Shown here piece by piece: positions 31,158 to 39,472 of a stretch of DNA of 47,843 nt; the first letter of the stretch is position 1; each line of letters starts with the position of its first letter. This DNA comes from an uncultured Oscillibacter sp. Its GTDB lineage: Bacteria; Bacillota; Clostridia; Oscillospirales; Oscillospiraceae. The stretch spans positions 1 through 47,843 of the forward strand of contig CAJTSM010000022.1 in NCBI GenBank assembly GCA_910578935.1, written 5' to 3'. The notes under the pieces were generated by a model. It was given only the letters and a program-made list of their open reading frames with translations, was not told the DNA's origin and searched no databases. The position numbers were made by a program, and so were the translations under genes.

Positions 31158-32747
31158 GTGGGCCTGACCGTATCGGATGTTATGAAACTTCCTTCTATGG
31201 TGGGAGCCGAGGTAATTGCGGGCCACGCCGGCCTCTCCAACCCCGTCGAATCCATTTCCGTATTGGAGTACGGCGCGACTACCGCTATCCTGGATCAGCT
31301 GTTCCGAAACAATATTTTTTCAGGAAATGAACTGGTGGTCACCGCCTTCGCCAATATCCGGGACGATGTAAATGCACAGTGCGACAATATCCGGCGTTAC
31401 CACGCCGTCGGCTCCGTGGGAGTCATTGTGTACTATGTGGGCATCATCATGCCGGAGATCAACCAAAGGCTGATTGATGTATGTGACGAGCTGGGTTTCG
31501 TCTTAATCTCCATGCCGCCCATGAAAATGGACCTGAGATACAGCGAGGTCCTGACAGAGGTCCTGTTTTCCATTTTCCGGGAACAGCAAAAGGAGCGGTT
31601 TTTTGTCAGCTCGATTCTGGACCGGCTCTCCGGCCTTCCGCCGGAGCAGCGCAATATGAGCACGCTCCTGCATATGCTGAGCGAACACTTGCGTGCCTCC
31701 GTTATCCTGACGGACCGAAAGGGGAAATTAGACACTGCGGTCTTTTGGCCCCGGATCATGGCCGACGTTGTTTCAGATAACGTGCCCGACTGGATCAAAA
31801 AGGTGGCGGGCAGCAACAAGTTTTCCGTTCCTCTTGAGGATAAAACCGGCTGGCTGTACCGCTGCCCCACCCTGCTGAGTGATTCGGATGATCTTCAACT
31901 CTACCTTTTGAAATTCGACGAACTGCTGACAGACGACATTCTGTGGCAGGCCAGCGAATTGATCCGTCTGTTTATCCATATCTGGAACAAAAATCACGGG
32001 AAGTTTGTGACGGCAGAGCTAATCCGGGCTATTATCAACGGGAATCAGATTCAAATGAACCGTCTTGCAGAAGTGTTTCATATTCAAGTCAAGGACCTGG
32101 ACCAGATGTGGATATTCCTGCCGAAATCTGAACAAAACGGTTACGATGAAAAGCTGTTGCAGCGTTGTACGGACTGTCTCTCCCGCAGCTCGACCGTCTT
32201 TTTAATCAGTTATTACGAGGAAAACCTGATTGCCTTCGCGCATGGGTCTTCCACAGCATCCCAGCGCGAAAGCGTTGAGCAGGACTTGGTCCAGTGCATG
32301 ACAGACCTAAAAGCCCCTTATGAAATTGTCTGCTGCAATTGCCTGGATACCATTACTGAGGTACAAAACGCATACCTGAACAGCACACAGCATTTTGATG
32401 TCGCCCGAAAGGTATATCCTCAAAAAAGGATTCTTCACATGAGCGATATACTGTTTGCGATGACCTGCAAGCAAATCATTGACACGCCCGCGGCTTTGGA
32501 CCAGTACTGGCCCATCCTTGCGCATTTAAAAAAGGCAAGCCCGGAAATCGTCTCCACGGTATCCGCATATCTGTTGGACGCCGACTCCAATATGGCGAAA
32601 ACGGCTAAGCTGCAATTCGTACATCTGAACACAATCAAATACCGGCTCCGCAGCGCGCAGGACCTCCTGGGATACGCGCCCTCTCAAATGCCGGACGCGT
32701 ATCCGCTTTACATCGCAGTGGCGCTTATGCGCATACTGGATAAATAA
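31158..32747 (+). CDS. PucR-family transcriptional regulator
   Basis: The N-terminal PucR sensor domain (about residues 3-125, GLTVSDVMKLP, GNELVVTAFANI) is followed by a GGDEF-like middle region and a C-terminal PucR HTH (about 470-529, KLQFVHLNTIKYRLRSAQDLLGY). PucR regulators govern purine and other N-heterocycle use. Three in-frame starts exist: TTG 31143, ATG 31152 and GTG 31158. GTG 31158 is chosen because GGGAGGG sits 6 bases before it and family members begin at GLTVxD. It lies between two DUF917 genes and is the natural ligand of the box found at both of their promoters. Confidence 0.88.
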   Translation: MGLTVSDVMKLPSMVGAEVIAGHAGLSNPVESISVLEYGATTAILDQLFRNNIFSGNELVVTAFANIRDDVNAQCDNIRRYHAVGSVGVIVYYVGIIMPEINQRLIDVCDELGFVLISMPPMKMDLRYSEVLTEVLFSIFREQQKERFFVSSILDRLSGLPPEQRNMSTLLHMLSEHLRASVILTDRKGKLDTAVFWPRIMADVVSDNVPDWIKKVAGSNKFSVPLEDKTGWLYRCPTLLSDSDDLQLYLLKFDELLTDDILWQASELIRLFIHIWNKNHGKFVTAELIRAIINGNQIQMNRLAEVFHIQVKDLDQMWIFLPKSEQNGYDEKLLQRCTDCLSRSSTVFLISYYEENLIAFAHGSSTASQRESVEQDLVQCMTDLKAPYEIVCCNCLDTITEVQNAYLNSTQHFDVARKVYPQKRILHMSDILFAMTCKQIIDTPAALDQYWPILAHLKKASPEIVSTVSAYLLDADSNMAKTAKLQFVHLNTIKYRLRSAQDLLGYAPSQMPDAYPLYIAVALMRILDK

Positions 32748-32758
32748 GTAAACTGAAC

Positions 32759-32803
32759 GCCTCTCCGATTAGCCCTTCGGGCCAAACGGAGAGGCTCTTT
32801 TTT
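32759..32803 (+). terminator. Rho-independent terminator after the PucR gene
   Basis: GCCTCTCCG (32759-32767) pairs with CGGAGAGGC (32787-32795), the loop holds a small second stem, and TCTTTTTTG follows. It ends the regulator transcript just before the promoter of DUF917 copy 2. Confidence 0.85.
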
Positions 32804-32845
32804 GTCCAAACAGATAAATACATTTTCGACAAAAGCGACTATACT
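32798..32845 (+). promoter_or_regulatory. Promoter of DUF917 copy 2 with regulator box
   Basis: TTTTTTGTCCAAA (32798-32810) and ATAAATACA (32814-32822) repeat the box of DUF917 copy 1. TATACT at 32840-32845 is the -10 at the identical 30-bp spacing. A second TATAAT at 32896-32901 lacks a -35 and is not favoured. The predicted leader is about 150 nt. Confidence 0.7.
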
Positions 32846-32998
32846 CATAGCTGACAGTTTTGATATTCTGCACAAATTCGATTGAATTTAAGATGTATAA
32901 TCATTAATTTATCTGCATACCGGGTTTGTTCATTCGGCCATTTTCGATCCGGGTCAGGGTCGTGAAGGGATAATCTTTATTCAACAGGAGGTCACACT

Positions 32999-34108
32999 AT
33001 GAGAAAGCTGCACAAACAGGACATTACCGAAATTCTGTATGGCGCAACCCTGCTGGGCGCCGGCGGCGGCGGTTCCCTTTCCCAGGGACTCGGCATGCTG
33101 GAGCACCTGGATCAGAACGGCGAGAACATTGAGCTGGATCTGCTGGACCTGGCGGAGATCGGCGACAACGAATATGCGGCAATGGTGGCCGGCCTGGGCT
33201 CCCCTGTTGCTATGCTGGACCCGGATATGCCCATGTTCGGCCCCGACGCTGTCCACGCTTTCCGGGCGTTCCAAAAGGCGTTCATCAGCGAGGGCAAGGA
33301 CTGCAAGTATCTCTACTCCGGCGAGATGGGCGGCTTCAACACCTTCGTCCCCATGCTGGTGGCCATTCTCTCCGATCAGGACCCCGCCAAGCGCATTAAG
33401 TTCCTGGATGTGGATTCCAATGGCCGGGCCGTTCCCGAACTGAATACCACGCTGAACAGCTATTACGATCATCCCCCCACGCCCATGGGCCTGGGCAGCC
33501 TCAACGGCGACGAAATCGCCGTGTATCCTATCAACGACAAGTCCGGCGAGCAGATTGCCCGGCAGATGTGCATGCTGTACAAAATGCGGATTGGCTTTGC
33601 CACCTGGGGCATGAACAAGGCCGAGATGCAAGAAGCCCTGGACGTGGGCTGCGTCACCAAAGCGCAAAACATTGGCAAGGCGTTCTTCGCGGCCAAAGCC
33701 AACGGCACGGATCTGATGGACGAGCTGAAAAAGGTGATGGAGGTACGGGAGTTCTGCCGCGGCACGATCGAGAAACTGGACATCAAGGCGGAAGGCGGCT
33801 TCGACTTTGGAACCACCGTGGTCAAGGGCGAGGATGGTCACAAGTATTACATTGACTTCAAAAACGAGAACCTGATTCTACGTGACGAGGCCGGCAAGAC
33901 CTGCCTGACCGCCCCTGAAGGCATTGGTTTGGTGGATTTGGATACCTTGATGCCCCTGACCAACGCCGACACCAAGGAAGGCCTGCGCATTCTGGTCACG
34001 ATGACTCCCGCCCATCCCAACTGGTGGAACGAGGACCACAAGGCTTACACCTGCTGGCTACCCGAGCTGGAGCGGGTGGGCATGAAGGGCGCGCAGGTCC
34101 GCTATTGA
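32999..34108 (+). CDS. DUF917 / S-methyl-thiohydantoin desulfurase family protein (copy 2)
   Basis: This 369-residue paralogue of the protein at 29792-30886 shares EILYGATLLGAGGGGSLSQG, MVAGLGSPVAM, DSNGRAVPELNT and IDFKNENLIL. The two differ widely elsewhere, so this is an old duplication or separate acquisition rather than a recent copy. AACAGGAGG precedes ATG 32999. The downstream gene is pepD, after a hairpin. The reaction is unknown; both copies being controlled by the same box suggests they act on the same pathway or as a hetero-oligomer (inference). Confidence 0.85.
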   Translation: MRKLHKQDITEILYGATLLGAGGGGSLSQGLGMLEHLDQNGENIELDLLDLAEIGDNEYAAMVAGLGSPVAMLDPDMPMFGPDAVHAFRAFQKAFISEGKDCKYLYSGEMGGFNTFVPMLVAILSDQDPAKRIKFLDVDSNGRAVPELNTTLNSYYDHPPTPMGLGSLNGDEIAVYPINDKSGEQIARQMCMLYKMRIGFATWGMNKAEMQEALDVGCVTKAQNIGKAFFAAKANGTDLMDELKKVMEVREFCRGTIEKLDIKAEGGFDFGTTVVKGEDGHKYYIDFKNENLILRDEAGKTCLTAPEGIGLVDLDTLMPLTNADTKEGLRILVTMTPAHPNWWNEDHKAYTCWLPELERVGMKGAQVRY

Positions 34109-34142
34109 TCCGTTTTCCGGCAGAAATCTTTTCTGTGAGCGG

Positions 34143-34162
34143 CCCCCGGCGTTTGCCGGGGG
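34143..34162 (+). terminator. Small G+C hairpin between DUF917 copy 2 and pepD
   Basis: CCCCCGGC/GCCGGGGG (34143-34150, 34155-34162) with a GTTT loop lies in the 87-bp gap. With no T run it may attenuate rather than stop read-through into pepD. Confidence 0.4.
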
Positions 34163-34195
34163 TACGCGAATCGTAGAACGAAAGGAGACAACGCC

Positions 34196-35641
34196 ATGAG
34201 CGTTTTATCCCACCTGGAGCCTCAGAATGTGTTCTCCTATTTTGAGACGATCTGCGGCATCCCCCACGGCTCCGGGAACACCGGCGCCATCGTAGACTAC
34301 TGCGTCCGCTTCGCGGAGGAACGGGGATTATCCTGGTACCGGGACAAGGCTGATAACCTGGTAATCCGCAAGCCGGCCAGCCCCGGCTATGAGCAGGCGG
34401 AAACCATAATCTTACAGGGCCACACCGATATGGTGTGCGAGAAGGACCCCGGCCTGGATTTCGATTTCACGAAGGACGGCATCAAACTGATTGTGGACGG
34501 CGACACCCTCCGGGCCGGCGGCACCACATTAGGCGGCGACAACGGCATTGCCGTAGCCATGTGCCTGGCAATTCTCGATGACAAGGATCTGCCCCATCCG
34601 CCTCTGGAGGTTCTGCTGACCGCCGATGAAGAGATCGGGATGCTGGGCGCTTTCGCTTTTGACTGTTCTCAGCTCAGCGGGCATAAGCTCATCAATCTGG
34701 ACTCTGAATACGAGGGCGTGCTGATGTGCAGCTGCGCCGGAGGCGCGAACGCCTATTCCAAGCTTCCCGTCTGCCGGGAAGAACAGGAACTGACCCTGGT
34801 GGACCTGAAGATTTCCGGCCTGACCAGCGGGCATTCCGGCGTGGAGATCAACAAGGGCCGGGCCAACTCCAACGTTCTGATGGGGCGTCTTCTTCAAGGG
34901 CTGCTGGCAAAGGGCGGCTTCCGCCTGGTCAAGCTGGAGGGCGGAAGCCGGGAGACAGCCATTGCCTCTCAGACCTCCGCCGTGATCGGTATTGCCGGAA
35001 ATGCCGCCGCAGCCGTGGCGGAAACGGAGCGCTGGGCGGGCATTTTGAAAAAGGAGTACGCCGCCACGGAGCCCGGCATGTCGGTTTCCGCTAAGGTTGG
35101 AACCACAGCCAAAACCGCGGCGCTGACTGCCGCCGATACGGAAAAAGTTCTGCGGGTACTGCTGGCGTTGCCCGACAGCGTGCAGGCCATGAGCGTGGAT
35201 ATGCCCGGTCTGGTGCAGACCTCTTTAAATTTCGGTATCCTGCGGTTGGACGAGACGGAGCTGTTCCTGGCCAACACGGTCCGCAGCTCCATGACCACAC
35301 AAAAGGAGTGGGTCCTGGAGCGGGTGGCCGCCATTGTAGCGCTGGCCGGAGGAACCACGGAGTTTTCCGGCAGCTATCCCGGCTGGTCCTATAACCCTCA
35401 TTCTGTGGTTAAGGACACCATTGTCCGCGTATACAAAGAGCTTTTCCACAAGGACGCTTCCGTGGAAGCGGTTCACGCCGGAATTGAGTGCGGCCTGTTC
35501 GCCGACAGCATCCCTGACCTGGACTGCGTATCCATCGGTCCGGAGATGGCCGACGTACATACTCCCAGAGAGCACTTGAGCATCTCTTCTTCCGCGCGGA
35601 CGTACCAGCTCCTGTGCGAGGTTCTCAAGCAAAGCAAATAA
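34196..35641 (+). CDS. pepD: Aminoacyl-histidine dipeptidase (Xaa-His peptidase, M20 family)
   Basis: This is a cytosolic zinc dipeptidase that cleaves Xaa-His and other dipeptides. At 481 residues it is the usual PepD length. Metal and catalytic residues follow the M20C pattern: H76 and D78 in GHTDMV, D115 in LGGDNG, and E145/E146 in TADEEIGM. A lid domain (about 200-380) and the C-terminal metal histidine in AVHAGIECG complete it. AAAGGAG lies before ATG 34196. Its neighbours degrade amino acids, so it may feed them with peptide-derived residues. The hairpin at 35702 separates it from the ior genes. Confidence 0.92.
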   Translation: MSVLSHLEPQNVFSYFETICGIPHGSGNTGAIVDYCVRFAEERGLSWYRDKADNLVIRKPASPGYEQAETIILQGHTDMVCEKDPGLDFDFTKDGIKLIVDGDTLRAGGTTLGGDNGIAVAMCLAILDDKDLPHPPLEVLLTADEEIGMLGAFAFDCSQLSGHKLINLDSEYEGVLMCSCAGGANAYSKLPVCREEQELTLVDLKISGLTSGHSGVEINKGRANSNVLMGRLLQGLLAKGGFRLVKLEGGSRETAIASQTSAVIGIAGNAAAAVAETERWAGILKKEYAATEPGMSVSAKVGTTAKTAALTAADTEKVLRVLLALPDSVQAMSVDMPGLVQTSLNFGILRLDETELFLANTVRSSMTTQKEWVLERVAAIVALAGGTTEFSGSYPGWSYNPHSVVKDTIVRVYKELFHKDASVEAVHAGIECGLFADSIPDLDCVSIGPEMADVHTPREHLSISSSARTYQLLCEVLKQSK

Positions 35642-35701
35642 ACTGTCCCCATCGGTACATCATGGCCGGTAGAGCAGCGGCAACTAAATCACATGATAAA
35701 T

Positions 35702-35746
35702 GGACTTGCTCTTTCGGCCGCCAGGCTGAAAGAGCAAGTCCTCTTT
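35702..35746 (+). terminator. Rho-independent terminator after pepD
   Basis: A perfect 14-bp stem GGACTTGCTCTTTC/GAAAGAGCAAGTCC (35702-35715, 35728-35741) is followed by TCTTTT. It closes the pepD transcript and sits just before the iorA start. Confidence 0.85.
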
Positions 35747-35787
35747 TGGCGTTTAAAGTAAACTTATAGAAGGGAAGGTCTGAAACC

Positions 35788-37542
35788 TTGGAAAAGATAC
35801 TCATGTCCGGCAACGAAGCCATTGCCCGTGGAGCGTATGAAGCCGGGGTGCGGGTGTGTTCCGCCTATCCGGGCACGCCCAGCACGGAAATTTTTGAGAA
35901 CCTGCCCCAATACGCAGAGTCGCTGTACTGCGAATGGGCCCCCAATGAGAAGGTGGCGACGGAAACGGCCTACGGCGCATCTATCGCCGGGGTGCGGAGT
36001 CTCTGCGCTATGAAGCATGTGGGGATCAATGTAGCGGCAGACCCCATTTTTACCGCCGCCTACAACGGCGTTGGCAAAGGCTATGTCATTGTGGCGGCGG
36101 ACGACCCCAGTATGCACTCCTCCCAGAACGAACAGGACAGCCGCCTTTATGCCAAGGCCGCCCGGATCGCCCTGATAGAACCGTCCGATTCCCAGGAGTG
36201 CTTAAATTTCATGAAAGAGGCTTATCACATCTCCGAGGAATTTGACATGCCGGTGTTGTTTCGCGTCACCACCCGGGTTTCCCACTCCAAAAGTCTGGTT
36301 GCCACCGGCCAGCGGGAAGAAACCAGTGTGACGCCCTACCAAAAAAACGCCCGGAAATATGTCTCCGTCCCCGCCAACGCCTATCAAAATCACCCTAAGG
36401 TAGAGGAAAATCTTCGGCGGCTGGCGGAATACGGGGAAGTCTGCGTCCTGAACCAGATGGAACTCCGAGGAAACAAAATTGGAGTTATCACAGCCTCCGT
36501 AGCCTACCAGTACGCCAGGGATGCTTTCCCTGAGGATACCTCCTTCTTAAAACTGGGGTTGACCTACCCCCTGCCTATGAAGCTCATCCGGGACTTTGCC
36601 TCCAAAGTGGAAACTCTTTACGTCATTGAGGAACTGGAGCCTTTCATGGAGGAGCAGATTAAAGCCGCCGGAATCCCTTGCGCGGGCAAGGAACTCACCG
36701 GCCGGCTCTACGAGCTGAATCCCCAGCTCCTGGCAGAACGTATTTTCAAAACCCCCGCCCCCAGGACGGACGTGGGCGTTCAGGCGGTTTCCCGTCCCCC
36801 GGCGCTGTGTCCCGGCTGTCCCCACCGCGGTTTTTTCTACATCATGTCCAAGGGGAAGGACTACGTGGTCACCGGCGATATCGGCTGTTATACCCTGGGC
36901 GCGGCCGCGCCCCTCAGCGCCTTGGATACCTGCGTATGTATGGGCGGCGGTTTTTCCGTAGGCATGGGCATGGCCAAGGCCTTTGCGGCCACGGGACAGA
37001 AAAAGAAGGTATTTGGCGTTATGGGGGACTCCACCTTCTTCCACAGCGGCATGACCGGCGCGGCGGAAATCCTCTATAACAAGGGAAACGTTATCCCCGT
37101 GGTGCTGGACAACTCCATCACCGGCATGACCGGGCACCAGGAAAACCCCGGCAGCGGCTATACCCTCCAGGGAGAAATCGCCGCCGCCATTAAGATTGAA
37201 AACGTCCTCCGGGCCCTGGGCTATCAGAACATCTTCATCGCGGACCCCCTGGACTTATTCGCCATGCAGAAGGCTGTGGACGGCGCTCTAGCATCGGAGG
37301 TTCCCGCGGCCATCATCACCCGCCACCCCTGCCTCCTAATCAAGCGCATTCCCCATGACACCGGGCTGTGCGCGGCAGACCAGGAAAAGTGCATCGGGTG
37401 CAAGAAGTGTCTGAAGGTGGGCTGTCCCGCCGTCTCTATGCGGGAGGGCCGGTGCCAGATCGACGCCACGCAATGCGTAGGCTGCACAGTCTGCGCCCAA
37501 GTCTGCCCCGTGGGGGCGATTTCCAGAAAGGAGACGAAATAA
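35788..37542 (+). CDS. iorA: Indolepyruvate ferredoxin oxidoreductase alpha subunit
   Basis: This TPP-dependent subunit decarboxylates aryl pyruvates oxidatively to aryl-acetyl-CoA and passes electrons to ferredoxin. It has 584 residues. The N-terminal pyrimidine-binding domain starts GNEAIARGAYEAGV; the TPP domain has CPGCPHRG and GDSTFFHSGMTG. Two [4Fe-4S] motifs close the protein (CIGCKKCLKVGCP and CVGCTVCAQVCP). The start is a TTG at 35788 with GGGAAGG 8-9 bases upstream; MEKILMSGNEAIARG aligns with known IorA starts, and the ATG five codons later has no RBS. It overlaps iorB by one base (TAATG). Confidence 0.93.
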   Translation: MEKILMSGNEAIARGAYEAGVRVCSAYPGTPSTEIFENLPQYAESLYCEWAPNEKVATETAYGASIAGVRSLCAMKHVGINVAADPIFTAAYNGVGKGYVIVAADDPSMHSSQNEQDSRLYAKAARIALIEPSDSQECLNFMKEAYHISEEFDMPVLFRVTTRVSHSKSLVATGQREETSVTPYQKNARKYVSVPANAYQNHPKVEENLRRLAEYGEVCVLNQMELRGNKIGVITASVAYQYARDAFPEDTSFLKLGLTYPLPMKLIRDFASKVETLYVIEELEPFMEEQIKAAGIPCAGKELTGRLYELNPQLLAERIFKTPAPRTDVGVQAVSRPPALCPGCPHRGFFYIMSKGKDYVVTGDIGCYTLGAAAPLSALDTCVCMGGGFSVGMGMAKAFAATGQKKKVFGVMGDSTFFHSGMTGAAEILYNKGNVIPVVLDNSITGMTGHQENPGSGYTLQGEIAAAIKIENVLRALGYQNIFIADPLDLFAMQKAVDGALASEVPAAIITRHPCLLIKRIPHDTGLCAADQEKCIGCKKCLKVGCPAVSMREGRCQIDATQCVGCTVCAQVCPVGAISRKETK

Positions 37543-38117
37543 TGGAACGGCAGAGCGCTTTACTGGTTGGTGTCGGCGGCCAGGGGGCCATCCTGGCCGC
37601 CAAGATCCTGGTGGCCGGACTGATGGAGGCAGGCTATGACGTGAAAATGTCCGAGGTCCACGGCATGAGCCAACGGGGCGGCAGCGTCTCCACCCAGGTC
37701 CACTGGGGCGAGAAGGTTTACTCCCCCGTCATCGGTCCCGGCGCGGCGGACATTCTGGTGGCCTTTGAGAAAATGGAGGCGGTGCGGTACGCCGAGTTCC
37801 TCAAACCCGGCGGTGTGGCCGTCATCAACGACTACGAGCTGCCCTCCTCCACCATCGCGGCGGGCCTTTGCGCGTACCCCGCCGGGTGCCTGGAGGCCAT
37901 GGAGGCCCACTTCCGCTGCATAACCCTGGACGCGGCGGCGGAGGCGATGAGGCTGGGCAGCGCCAAGTGCATGAACGTGGTGCTCTTTGGCGCCATGGCC
38001 AAGACCCTGAAGCTGGACCACATCGACTGGGAGGCCGTGATTTCCAAAGTGGTCCCCCGGAGGTTCCTGGAACTGAACCTGGCCGCCTACCGGGCGGGCC
38101 GGGCTGCGGTGAAATAA
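37542..38117 (+). CDS. iorB: Indolepyruvate ferredoxin oxidoreductase beta subunit
   Basis: This 191-residue gamma-type pyruvate oxidoreductase subunit begins LLVGVGGQGAILAAKIL and has SEVHGMSQRGGSVSTQV, both diagnostic for IorB. It completes the enzyme with IorA. The ATG at 37542 shares a base with the iorA stop, and AAAGGAG lies just before. The following CoA-transferase starts 11 bp after its stop. Confidence 0.93.
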   Translation: MERQSALLVGVGGQGAILAAKILVAGLMEAGYDVKMSEVHGMSQRGGSVSTQVHWGEKVYSPVIGPGAADILVAFEKMEAVRYAEFLKPGGVAVINDYELPSSTIAAGLCAYPAGCLEAMEAHFRCITLDAAAEAMRLGSAKCMNVVLFGAMAKTLKLDHIDWEAVISKVVPRRFLELNLAAYRAGRAAVK

Positions 38118-38128
38118 GGAGGACGGCC

Positions 38129-39460
38129 ATGTTACAGGACCTATACCGGCAGAAATTGCGCACCCCGGACCAGGCGGTCCAGGCAGTGAAAAGCGGGGAT
38201 TGGGTGGACTACACCTCCAACGTCTGCTTTCCGCCCCTTCTGGACGCTGCCCTGGCCAAGCGCCGGGACGAGCTGACCGGCGTGAAAATCCGGGGCAACC
38301 TGCTCTTCGGTCCCATTCAAGTGGTGGAGTGCGACCCCAGCCGGGAGCATTTTCTCTACAACTCCTGGCACTGCTCCGCTTACGAGCGGAAACTCTGCGA
38401 CCGGGATTTGTGCAACTACATCCCTATGATCTTCCGCAACGTGGTGCCCTACTACCGTCACTTCCTGACGGTGAACGTGGCCATGATGTGCGTCCCGCCC
38501 ATGGACAGGCACGGCTACTTCAACCTCTCCTGCGCCACAGGCATCGCCCGGGGCATCCTTGAGAAGGCGGATATCGTCATCCTGGAGGTCAACGAGCATC
38601 TGCCCCACATTCTGGGCGGCTTCGACGAGTTTATCCATCTCTCGGAGGTGGACTATGTGGTGGAGGGTCCCCACGCCCCGCTGCCCCAGTTCCCGGTGAC
38701 GAAAGCCACGGAGGAAGACCGGAAAATCGCGGAGCAGATCGTCCCCTTCGTCCGGGATGGGTCCACCCTCCAGTTAGGCATCGGCGCTATGCCCAATGTG
38801 GTGGGCGCTTTACTGGCCCAGTCGGATTTGAAGGATTTGGGCATGCACACGGAGCTTTGCGGCGACGCCTATTTCGAACTCTACAAAGCCGGGAAGCTGA
38901 CCAACGCCCGGAAAACCATTCACCGAAACAAGGGCATGACAGGCATTGTCTTCGGCTCTCAGGACCTCTACGACTGGGTGGACCACAACCCCTTCGTGAC
39001 CGTGGCTCCCCTGGAATACGTGAACGCCCCGGAAACCATCGCTCAGCTGGACGACATGATCTCCATTAACAGCTGCATCGCCGTGGACCTCTACGGGCAG
39101 ACCTGCGCCGAGAGCGCCGGTCTGCGGCATATCAGCGGCACGGGAGGCCAATTGGACTATCTTACCGGCGCGGCCATGTCCCGGGGTGGAAAGGCGTTCA
39201 TCTGCATGACCTCCTCCTTCGTGGACAAGGGCGGCGTCCGCCATTCCCGCATCCTGCCCCACTTCGCCGGGGACATCATCACCGGACCCCGGAGCCAGGC
39301 CTATTACATCGTTACAGAGTACGGCGCGGTGAACCTGGTGGGCCGGTCCACCTGGGAGCGGGCGGAGCTATTGGTTTCCATTGCCCACCCCGATTTCCGG
39401 GACGAGCTCATTGCCGCCGCCCGGGAACAGAGAATCTGGCGGCGGTCCAACAAACGCTAA
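38129..39460 (+). CDS. Acetyl-CoA hydrolase/transferase family CoA-transferase
   Basis: This 443-residue family I CoA-transferase is of the acetyl-CoA hydrolase/4-hydroxybutyrate CoA-transferase (AbfT, Cat2) type. Key segments are LQLGIGAMPNVVGALL and HTELCGD, whose glutamate is the expected thioester-forming residue, followed by the C-terminal ISGTGGQLDYLTGA and TEYGAVNLVG. It follows iorB by 11 bp (GGAGG present). Its likely job is to release the aryl- or branched-acyl-CoA made by IorAB as free acid with transfer of CoA to acetate, conserving the thioester energy. Direct substrate prediction is not possible from sequence. Confidence 0.87.
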   Translation: MLQDLYRQKLRTPDQAVQAVKSGDWVDYTSNVCFPPLLDAALAKRRDELTGVKIRGNLLFGPIQVVECDPSREHFLYNSWHCSAYERKLCDRDLCNYIPMIFRNVVPYYRHFLTVNVAMMCVPPMDRHGYFNLSCATGIARGILEKADIVILEVNEHLPHILGGFDEFIHLSEVDYVVEGPHAPLPQFPVTKATEEDRKIAEQIVPFVRDGSTLQLGIGAMPNVVGALLAQSDLKDLGMHTELCGDAYFELYKAGKLTNARKTIHRNKGMTGIVFGSQDLYDWVDHNPFVTVAPLEYVNAPETIAQLDDMISINSCIAVDLYGQTCAESAGLRHISGTGGQLDYLTGAAMSRGGKAFICMTSSFVDKGGVRHSRILPHFAGDIITGPRSQAYYIVTEYGAVNLVGRSTWERAELLVSIAHPDFRDELIAAAREQRIWRRSNKR

Positions 39461-39472
39461 GGAGGCGAAAAA

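Noticed and set aside
32896..32901. TATAAT as the -10 of DUF917 copy 2
   Set aside because: It has no -35 and would put the conserved box near -97, whereas TATACT at 32840 reproduces the exact spacing seen at the other DUF917 promoter.
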